From assembly GCA_025194985.1 (NCBI GenBank), contig JAOANE010000047.1:35631-99630 (forward strand): a stretch of DNA of 64,000 bases. The letters are read 5' to 3'. Positions 58,847-64,000 of the stretch are shown here, piece by piece; within the stretch, counting starts at the first letter, position 1, and every line of letters starts with the position of its first letter. This DNA comes from Regnicoccus frigidus (GTDB lineage: Bacteria; Cyanobacteriota; Cyanobacteriia; PCC-6307; Cyanobiaceae). The notes beneath the pieces were generated by a model that was not told where the DNA came from, did not search any database, and was given only the letters and a program-made list of their open reading frames with translations. Position numbers and translations under genes: made by a program.

Positions 58847-59175
58847 ATCTAATGACTGTGGATGGCTACCATGCCAAAATTGAATTCGACGAGGAAACGG
58901 ATCAGTTTCGCGGGGAAATCCTTGGGCTTTCTGGAGGAGCGGACTTCTATGGATCAAGCCCGGATGAACTTCGTAGAGAGTTTAAAAAGTCACTGGACGT
59001 CTTTCTTGAGGTCTGCGAGGAGCAAGGAATTAAGCCGCGGAAACACTTTTCAGGCAAATTCAATCTTCGGATTCCGCCTGAACTCCATGAGAGGTTAGCG
59101 ATGACTGCGGAAGTGCAGGGAAAGAGTCTTAACACGCTCGCACAGGAAGCGATCCAGAAAAGTGTCATCGCATAG
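58843..59175 (+). CDS. hicB: HicB-type antitoxin
   Basis: A 110-residue antitoxin with the degenerate RNase H-like HicB domain (YHAKIEFDEETDQFRGEILGLSGGADFYGSSPDELRREFKKSLDVFLEVCEEQGIKP) and a C-terminal ribbon-helix-helix KFNLRIPPELHERLAMTAEVQGKSLNTLAQEAIQKSV that should bind its own promoter. Ends 4 bp before the R'' box of attC1, leaving almost no spacer, as is usual in cassettes. Confidence 0.88.
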   Translation: MNLMTVDGYHAKIEFDEETDQFRGEILGLSGGADFYGSSPDELRREFKKSLDVFLEVCEEQGIKPRKHFSGKFNLRIPPELHERLAMTAEVQGKSLNTLAQEAIQKSVIA

Positions 59176-59179
59176 ATGA

Positions 59180-59273
59180 ACGGATAACAAGCCCCTCGAG
59201 TGGGCAGGCCTCCACCGATTTCATTCTTGCGCTCTATAGTCACTCCCTGCCACTCAGGGGCGGCGTTCGAAGG
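59180..59273 (+). other. attC1, recombination site closing the hicAB cassette
   Basis: R'' ACGGATAAC at 59180-59188; L'' at 59191-59208 pairs over 16 bp with L' at 59246-59261, leaving two unpaired bases (a C at 59197 and a G near 59203) on one strand only, the extrahelical bases used for strand choice. R' GTTCGAAGG is at 59265-59273, 3 bases after L'. The strand exchange point would be between G59265 and T59266. The loop is 37 bases. Confidence 0.75.
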
Positions 59274-59341
59274 ATGTGTCGACCTTGATGGGGCACGCAA
59301 GGCAGTTTGCAGCACTGTAGTCAGGAGGCTACAGTTGGTAA

Positions 59342-59644
59342 ATGGTTGAAGTCCGCCAGACAGAGCGGTTCGTTCGATGGCTTGCGGGTCTCCGTGATCT
59401 GAGAGGACGGGCGAAGGTTCTGGCCAGGATCGAGCGCCTCATCGGCGGCAATCCTGGTGACGTCAAGCCCGTCGGGGCCGGCGTGTCGGAGTTGCGGATC
59501 AACTACGGCCCTGGATACAGGGTCTACTTCCTGAAGAGGGGAACCGCCTTGATCATCCTTTTGGCTGGCGGAGACAAGAGCTCACAAGCCAAGGACATTG
59601 ATGAGGCCCTTCTGTTGGCAGACAACCTTGCGGAGGAGACCTGA
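59342..59644 (+). CDS. RelE/HigB-like killer toxin (HI1419 type)
   Basis: A 100-residue type II toxin: VEVRQTERFVRWLAGLRDLRGRAKVLARIERLIGGNPGDVKPVGAGVSELRINYGPGYRVYFLKRGTALIILLAGGDKSSQAKDIDEALLLADNL. This is the addiction-module killer group TIGR02683, a RelE-superfamily ribosome-dependent or free mRNA nuclease fold; the Arg/Tyr-rich centre (RINYGPGYRVYF) is the expected active region. The stop overlaps the antidote start (TGATG). First gene of cassette B. Confidence 0.87.
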   Translation: MVEVRQTERFVRWLAGLRDLRGRAKVLARIERLIGGNPGDVKPVGAGVSELRINYGPGYRVYFLKRGTALIILLAGGDKSSQAKDIDEALLLADNLAEET

Positions 59645-59952
59645 TGAAAACTACGACCAGCCTGTACGACGTTGCCGAGCATCTCCGAACACCGGAGGAC
59701 ATGGCAGCCTATTTGGAAGCCTGCATCGAGGAGGCTGATGGAGATGCTGTCTTCATTGCAAAGGCTCTGGGCGACATTGCACGTGCCCAGGGGATGACTC
59801 AGGTGGCCAGAGATTCGGGGCTTTCCAGGGAGAGCCTCTACAGGGCCCTGTCTGGAGAGCGCAGCCCGAGCTTTGACACTATCCTGAAAGTCGTCACGGC
59901 TCTAGGACTGAAGTTGAGCGCCGGCGTGAGAAGTGAAGTGGAGGTGACTTGA
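59644..59952 (+). CDS. Addiction-module antidote protein (HI1420 type)
   Basis: A 102-residue antitoxin with an XRE-like helix-turn-helix: TSLYDVAEHLRTPEDMAAYLEACIEEADGDAVFIAKALGDIARAQGMTQVARDSGLSRESLYRALSGERSPSFDTILKVVTALGLKL, matching TIGR02684. It neutralises the preceding killer and probably represses the pair. Its stop lies 51 bp before the R'' box of attC2. Confidence 0.88.
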   Translation: MKTTTSLYDVAEHLRTPEDMAAYLEACIEEADGDAVFIAKALGDIARAQGMTQVARDSGLSRESLYRALSGERSPSFDTILKVVTALGLKLSAGVRSEVEVT

Positions 59953-60003
59953 ACTCTGCTAGCGGGTTGTAGGTCGGGAAATGATGCCTGTGGTGATGCG
60001 ACA

Positions 60004-60099
60004 CCTTCGAACATGCGCCCCTAGAGTGGACAGACCACCTACGAATTTTTTTCGATAACATTAAAATCTTGCCTGCCACTCAGGGGCAGCGTTAGAAGG
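60004..60099 (+). other. attC2, recombination site closing the killer/antidote cassette
   Basis: R'' CCTTCGAAC at 60004-60012, exactly complementary to the cassette's own first bases GTTCGAAGG (59265-59273). L'' at 60018-60033 pairs over 14 bp with L' at 60073-60086, with two extrahelical A at 60023 and 60030. R' GTTAGAAGG at 60091-60099. The arms are nearly identical to those of attC1, as is usual for neighbouring sites in one array, while the R boxes differ. Confidence 0.78.
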
Positions 60100-60136
60100 A
60101 TCGAATCAAGGCGAGAAGTGCTGACGTCTTGACGCC

Positions 60137-60394
60137 ATGACGTCAAAGAGGTATGGTTCGGAAATGGATGAGACAAAACGAGCCACCATCTACTTTGATG
60201 CGCATGTTCATCGTGCGCTGCGGATGAGAGCTGCTGAATGTAATCGGTCTATATCGGACATGGTCAATGAAGCTGTGCGCATGACACTGGCCGAAGATGC
60301 TGATGATTTACGTGACGCTGACCTTAGGCAAGCTGAGCCGAGTTCAAGCTTCGAGGAGCTTGTCACTGGCCTAAGGAATAGTGGCCGAATATAG
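60137..60394 (+). CDS. Ribbon-helix-helix antitoxin (CopG/RelB-like)
   Basis: An 85-residue antitoxin: KRATIYFDAHVHRALRMRAAECNRSISDMVNEAVRMTLAEDADD is a ribbon-helix-helix DNA-binding domain, and the acidic C-terminus (EPSSSFEELVTGLRNSGRI) should embrace the toxin. ATG 60164 (nine codons later, MDETKRATIYFD) is an equally good start. Opens cassette C and overlaps the RelE gene by 14 bp. Confidence 0.85.
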   Translation: MTSKRYGSEMDETKRATIYFDAHVHRALRMRAAECNRSISDMVNEAVRMTLAEDADDLRDADLRQAEPSSSFEELVTGLRNSGRI

Positions 60395-60644
60395 TCTCTC
60401 TATCAGGCGATCAGCCTCCAAGGAACTCCAGGCTATATCGGACAAGGAGACGTTGACTCGCCTGGTTGAGAAGATCAAATCACTTGCGAATCAACCACGC
60501 CCATTAGGGGCAGAAAAGCTTGCTGGCAGGACAGATCTATATCGTGTCCGGCAGGGCAGTTATCGGGTAACTTTCTCTATTGACGATCAGGCAAATATTG
60601 TCGAAGTTATTAAGGTCGGCCACAGGAGGGACGTCTACCGTTGA
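60381..60644 (+). CDS. RelE-family toxin
   Basis: An 87-residue RelE/ParE-superfamily toxin from a GTG start: EYSLSIRRSASKELQAISDKETLTRLVEKIKSLANQPRPLGAEKLAGRTDLYRVRQGSYRVTFSIDDQANIVEVIKVGHRRDVYR. The C-terminal VGHRRDVYR and the central YRVRQGSYRV are the expected RelE active-site regions. Its stop is 5 bp before the R'' box of attC3. Here the antitoxin gene comes first, the reverse of cassettes A and B. Confidence 0.88.
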   Translation: MAEYSLSIRRSASKELQAISDKETLTRLVEKIKSLANQPRPLGAEKLAGRTDLYRVRQGSYRVTFSIDDQANIVEVIKVGHRRDVYR

Positions 60645-60649
60645 GGGGT

Positions 60650-60705
60650 CCTTCTAACGAACAAGGATAGATCGTACGTAGCCACGATTTTATCCGGTGT
60701 TGGAC
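60650..60705 (+). other. attC3, recombination site closing the RHH/RelE cassette
   Basis: R'' CCTTCTAAC at 60650-60658, complementary to the cassette's start GTTAGAAGG (60091-60099). L'' GGATA-G-ATCGT (60665-60675) pairs with L' ACGAT-TT-TATCC (60684-60695) with unequal internal bulges. R' GTTGGAC at 60699-60705 is a perfect GTTRRRY. The site is short, with an 8-base loop, unlike attC1 and attC2. Confidence 0.7.
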
Positions 60706-60959
60706 AAGCCCTTTGTCGCTTCTGACCAGCTGCCTACAGTAGATACGTCCGGCCTGAATTCAGGCCTGATTCAGATTTGAAAATCAGGAGAATGGCCAGC
60801 AGTCTGGGTTCATGGGCGTTTCTGTTGCTTGATTCATACTGTACGCCCACAGCAAAGCTGCGGCTCCATGTTGTAATACGTCAAGCGCACTAGAGAGAGC
60901 CGTAGGCGGATGACTTCTGGCTATGAACCCATGACTATGATCAGCACAATAATCTCAGC
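60706..60959. other. Left part of cassette D with a 16-bp palindrome
   Basis: No gene recognised. A perfect palindrome GGCCTGAATTCAGGCC occupies 60751-60766. IS91-family elements carry subterminal hairpins near their origin end, so it may mark that end of the IS91-like element, downstream of the transposase stop. The boundary is not resolved. Confidence 0.4.
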
Positions 60960-62018
60960 TCAACACAATTGATGCTCAGTGATTCGGAGCATCCTAGCGA
61001 TCAGTGTCATCGCTTTCTCGCAAGACTGACAGAGCACCGGTGATCGTTGCAGGTTGATCCTTGGCGACGGTACAGGAACTCTGAGCACAAGCTGCAATAG
61101 CTGAACCAGCCGCTTGCAGTTCGTATGCAGAAGGCCATAATCCCGCACGCGCCGAAACCGCCTTGGCAGCACGTGTCTCAGCAGCAGCCAGAGAAACTCT
61201 CCGCCGGGCATCGTGCGGATATGCTCAAGGCCCCGGTTGTCCTTGTAGCGGAAGCTGACCTCACCAGCGGTGTCAGCGATGATATTCTTCTCTGGCAGAA
61301 CGCCCCGATAGAGATAGCGACCCAGATAAACGAGGGCTTGATCTCCGTGGCCGACATCCGTGCAGTCCACCACCTATTCATTCGGGAGCTGTTGCTCGCA
61401 GCGCAGACCCGCCAGTCGTAGGGCCTCAAACAATCTGGCGCGGAAGACCCTCGCCAGATTGTTGGCCCAGAACAGCACGTTGCCCTTCTGCTCGCACCAC
61501 TCTCTACGTTGCTGGTTAATTACGCCTGCGGGCACAATCAGATGGACATGGGGATGGTAGTCAAGCCGGCGATTGTGCGTGTGCAGAACTGCATGGGCAC
61601 CAGTTCGGCCTTTCAGCTTTCGATCTCTTCTCGAGAACGAGTCAATGGTCTGCCACGCGGTTTTGAGCAGCAAGTCATAGGTTTTGTGTTGATGATTCCA
61701 GAACAGACTCCTCAGCTGGGCCGGCACCGTGAAAGTGATCAAGAAATACCTGACTGGCAGCAACTTTCTGCGCTGCCCTTCCAGCCACGCCTGGCTCTCA
61801 TGCTGCTGACAGTGGGGGCAGCTGCGATGACCACAGGAATGCGGCAGAATAACGTTCTGGTGGCAGTCCTTACATTCCAGGAGCATCACAGCACTGTATT
61901 GATTGCGGCACCGGCGGATGGCATTGAGGGCGTGGTGATGGCTTGGTAGAAGCTCATGGCCGTGGAGTTGCTCCAGTTCGTTGCGGTAGCGATCGACCAG
62001 ATCAGCAAGCAGGATCAT
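60960..62018 (-). pseudogene. IS91-family (HUH, Y1-type) transposase with an internal amber codon
   Basis: One frame of about 352 codons broken by TAG at 61374-61376. The N-terminus has the zinc-ribbon ECKDCHQNVILPHSCGHRSCPHCQQHESQAWL, then YFLITFTVPAQLRSL and the HUH-type YHPHVHLIVPAG. After the stop, VVDCTDVGHGDQALVYLGRYLYRGVLPEKNI continues, containing the candidate catalytic Tyr. Relatives read LP-x-x-W-VVDC at the junction, so the stop most likely replaced Trp (TGG to TAG). It overlaps the recombinase gene by 17 bp, a usual two-gene arrangement of IS91-like elements with an accessory recombinase. Confidence 0.85.
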
Positions 62019-62934
62019 CAGCTTTCCTCCCAGCGGAGCTGGAAGCCACCCAGCAGTCCTCGATCCGCTCCTTTGCCTGGTCCCGATTCACTTCCGTGAG
62101 ATGGGCATAGCGGGCCGTAGTTTCCGGCCTGCTGTGTCCCAGAAGCACCTGGATCGCCCGTAGATCCACGCCCAGCTCCAGCAGGTGCGTCGCGTAGGCA
62201 TGGCGGAGCGAGTGCACCGTCAGGTGCTTGTGGATCCCGCACTCGATCCGCGCTGGTCTAAGGGCAGCCTGCACGCCACTGCGATCCATCGGTCTGCTTG
62301 CGGCTCGAACGGTGGCGGCGCTGCCGGAAGGGTTTGGGAACAGCAAGCGCCGGCGCTGGTGGGTCGTCCAGAACCGTCGTAGGTTCTGCAGCGTCAATTC
62401 CGGCAGCGGCACGTAGCGATCCTTCCCGCCTTTGGCCTGACGGATATGCACCCTGCGGAGTTGATCGTCCATGTCGCCAACTTCCAGATCCAGTCCCTCT
62501 CCAAGGCGCAGGCCCAGGCTGTAAACCGTCAGGAAGAACACGCGGTAACGGAGGCGCCGTACGCTATTGATCAGCCGCTGCACCTCCTGGCGTGTGGGAA
62601 TATCCGGCAGTGATTGAACTTGCGGGGGTTTGACGATCTTGATCCACTCCAGTGGTCAACCCAGCACGTACCGATAGAAGAAGACCAGGCCCCATAGATC
62701 AACCTTGATGCTGCTCCAGGAGTAGCTTTCGACCATGGAGCTGTAGCAGCTCTTGAGCTCTTCTGTTGAGAGATTGTCAGGGCAGCGATCGAAATATCCG
62801 GCGATACGCCGCACGGCCCTGGCGTAGCCATCAATCGTCTTACCGCGTTTTCCTTGTAACTTGAGAGCTTGTAGATGTTGTGCATAGAGCCGATCAAATC
62901 GCGCCTGTTCAACGTGGTTCATAGCAATACTCAT
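62002..62934 (-). pseudogene. Tyrosine recombinase of the IS91-like element, with an internal opal codon
   Basis: N-terminal SAM-like domain NHVEQARFDRLYAQHLQALKLQGKRGKTIDGYARAVRRIAGYF up to FYRYVLG, then TGA at 62656-62658, then PLEWIKIVKPPQVQSLPDIPTRQEVQRLINSVRRLRYRVFFLTVYSLGLRLGEGL. The catalytic domain is complete after the stop: Arg in LGLRLGE, HSLRHAYATHLL, LLGHSRPETTARYAHL with the nucleophile Tyr. The frame is open on both sides, so the stop is a single change (CGA to TGA likely). It lacks the extra helix insertion of integron integrases near the HxxR box, so it is not IntI. Confidence 0.82.
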
Positions 62935-63119
62935 CGCTGATGGGACATGAAGGACAACCGCACACCTCAGGGCGTTCATCATTCACTGTGAGCCGCCAGG
63001 ACTCAGTACAAGCGGAAACAAATACTTCTATTCCCTCTCAGGAGTTTCAGCCAGATCACTGTCGCTTACAAAGTGATGAGTGGGCTATGCTTCGTCTTGA
63101 TCTGCCGCGTAGCGGCTTC

Positions 63120-63206
63120 GTCCAACATCAAGATGCAGCGATCGGGAGCATGAATACCTTATAAAAGCAAAGATATTCTTCCCGCCGCCGATCTTGAGTG
63201 TTAGAT
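63120..63206 (+). other. attC4, recombination site closing cassette D
   Basis: R'' GTCCAAC at 63120-63126 is exactly complementary to cassette D's first box GTTGGAC at 60699-60705, 2.4 kb away. L'' CAAGAT (63129-63134), then CGGG (63143-63146), pairs with CCCG (63181-63184) and ATCTTG (63191-63196) with mismatches between. R' GTTAGAT at 63200-63206 is a perfect GTTRRRY, 3 bases after L'. The weaker stem makes this the least certain site, but spacing and R-box match agree with the others. Confidence 0.6.
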
Positions 63207-63733
63207 GTACAGAAATTCCATGCTGGCCATCCTTTGAGTGAAGATGGCGATCACAGTAGCCGACAATCCTCAGAAGAGGCCCTTACAGGTTTTACCTCTA
63301 CAGTCACGAACCACAGGAACCTCTCTATAGTCATGTTGACCAGGATCGGGGCTCCTGCAAAGTGTGGCTCGGGCCAGTCGCGCTTTGTTCAAGTCTTGGC
63401 TTTTGGCCCATGGAACTGCGTGATATTGCAGGAATGAAAGCCAAGGAAAACTACAAGATAGATATCACGCTCACGTGAACAAGCAAAAGCTGCTTGAATA
63501 ATGCTTTTCACTTCGGAAAGCGTAGTGTTTTATGCTTATATCTTCATTCGGTCAGGGCTGGTTCAGTTCTGCGCTTAGGCATTCTTCAGTTCAAAAGAAA
63601 CTCTCAACAGTAGACAGACTCCTGCAGGATCTCGCCGCCATATTGCAAGTCCAGGTTGGGCCATAGGCTGAGCAGATCCCCAGCCCTCCCTACTGGCGCG
63701 GCCTGAGGCCAGTTTTCAGCTCGGTCAAACAGA
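63207..63733. other. Region right of the last attC-like site, no gene recognised
   Basis: Only short ORFs. Near 63340-63360 the bases GATCGGGGCTCCTGCAAA match the IS transposase at 55646-55663 (GATCGGAGCTCCTGCAAA) with one difference, a weak hint of an old IS scrap. GGCCTGAGGCC at 63700-63710 is a small palindrome between here and the porin remnant. No R'' box complementary to GTTAGATGT was found before the window end, so a cassette E cannot be closed. Confidence 0.3.
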
Positions 63734-63882
63734 TCAGAAAAACAGCTTGAGGCCAAGTTCCACGCCGTTCATGTTGGTGTTGAAACCGGTGTCCCGGTTG
63801 GATCCATTGTTGTAGGCCAGGCCTAAGTAGCGCCAGGAAACATTCAGATCCGTGTTGTTACCCAGCGCATAACCCAACTCGA
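63734..63882 (-). pseudogene. C-terminal remnant of a SomA/OprB-like porin
   Basis: About 48 codons before a TGA stop: ELGYALGNNTDLNVSWRYLGLAYNNGSNRDTGFNTNMNGVELGLKLFF. The alternating pattern and terminal Phe are the last strands of an outer-membrane beta-barrel, and the wording matches cyanobacterial SomA-type porins. Upstream, the porin frame runs directly into transposon sequence that has its own stop at 63883-63885, so the gene has been cut by an insertion. Confidence 0.7.
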
Positions 63883-64000
63883 TTAGGTAGCAAACTCCGC
63901 ACACCTCAGGAGTCGTTCCGGCCGTGCTTGACAGCTGCAGATGGCATGAACCACACGCTCGGTCATTGCCGCCAGATTGAACCGCCGATTGAAGCGGTAG
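63883..64000 (-). mobile_element. C-terminus of an IS1595/ISXO2-like transposase (runs off the window)
   Basis: The minus frame reads YRFNRRFNLAAMTERVVHAICSCQARPERLLRCAEFAT and stops with TAA. YRFNRRF-x-L is the C-terminal signature of ISXO2-like transposases (IS1595 family). The element end abuts the porin remnant within a few bases. The rest lies beyond 64000, so intactness cannot be judged. Confidence 0.65.

Larger units (their letters stand above)
58526..63199 (+). mobile_element. Integron-like gene cassette array without integrase (CALIN)
   Basis: Four units in one orientation: A 58526-59265 (hicAB), B 59266-60091 (killer/antidote), C 60092-60699 (RHH/RelE), D 60700-63199 (IS91-like element). 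Each is bounded by attC-type hairpin sites whose outer R' box begins GTT. The 9 bases at each left boundary are complementary to the unit's own distal R'' box: GTTATCCGT/ACGGATAAC, GTTCGAAGG/CCTTCGAAC, GTTAGAAGG/CCTTCTAAC, and GTTGGAC/GTCCAAC for D. This is the circular-cassette signature. No IntI is visible; TA operons are typical stabilising cassettes of large sedentary arrays. Confidence 0.75.

Noticed and set aside
62002..62934. Reading the tyrosine recombinase as the integron integrase
   Set aside because: No IntI-specific insertion, tight overlap with an IS91 transposase, and a nonsense codon.
1..64000. tRNA, rRNA, CRISPR arrays and known riboswitches
   Set aside because: Intergenic regions were read on both strands; no cloverleaf with conserved arms, no rRNA sequence, no spaced direct repeats and no recognisable riboswitch leader (including upstream of thiD) were seen.

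Overview
The window comes from a GC-rich alpha-cyanobacterium of the Synechococcus/Cyanobium type. Evidence: ferredoxin-type nitrate reductase narB with an MFS nitrate transporter and a perfect NtcA site, biosynthetic speA, a SomA/OprB-type porin remnant, HIP1 octamers (for example near 772 and 40669), and a picocyanobacterial housekeeping core (coaE, gatB, thiO, ndk, speA, alaS, argJ). No rRNA, tRNA or CRISPR array was recognised.

Layout. 0-5 kb: thiD, a gene-poor gap and two overlapping GH13 glucosidases. 5-11 kb: a SulP transporter, a decayed P1B metal ATPase, a truncated retropepsin-like gene, a CPBP membrane protease and a DUF4236 fragment. 11-20.7 kb: an arsenosugar-type cluster. Two GT2 glycosyltransferases, a GT-C-like membrane transferase and a DUF547 lipoprotein lie on +. 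A converging minus block holds ECF sigma, anti-sigma, arsS, a TVP38-flavoprotein fusion and arsM. 20.9-22.5 kb: cupin and CsgG-like proteins. 22.5-34.4 kb: a nitrate and molybdenum island with cobA (siroheme), a TrpD2-like protein, the nitrate-reductase-associated protein, narB, nrtP, a single-domain globin, mobA, moaA and a YdeP/FdhF-like molybdoenzyme. 34.5-55.1 kb: housekeeping genes ending in an ABC1 kinase.

55.1-64 kb is a lower-GC accessory region. It opens with an IS element (55376-57141) flanked by a 6-bp target duplication, inserted beside a decayed IS5-family transposase. Next come three type II toxin-antitoxin operons: hicAB, a HI1419/HI1420-like killer/antidote pair, and RHH/RelE. 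Each is followed by a hairpin site with the architecture of an integron attC site. A fourth, 2.5-kb unit carries a decayed IS91-like transposase and tyrosine recombinase and also ends in an attC-like site. In each unit the sequence just inside the left boundary is complementary to its own distal R'' box (9/9, 9/9, 9/9 and 7/7 bases), as expected of excisable gene cassettes. No integron integrase is present, so I read this as a CALIN (cluster of attC sites lacking an integrase) built of TA cassettes; this is the most noteworthy signal here. All four mobile-element genes between 55.4 and 63 kb contain an in-frame nonsense codon. The window ends in a transposase that truncates a porin gene.

Functional links: thiD and thiO serve thiamine synthesis. 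cobA, mobA and moaA supply siroheme and molybdenum cofactor to nitrate assimilation under NtcA, and the globin may clear nitric oxide. arsM, arsS and the glycosyltransferases plausibly turn arsenite into methylated arsenosugars or related lipids.
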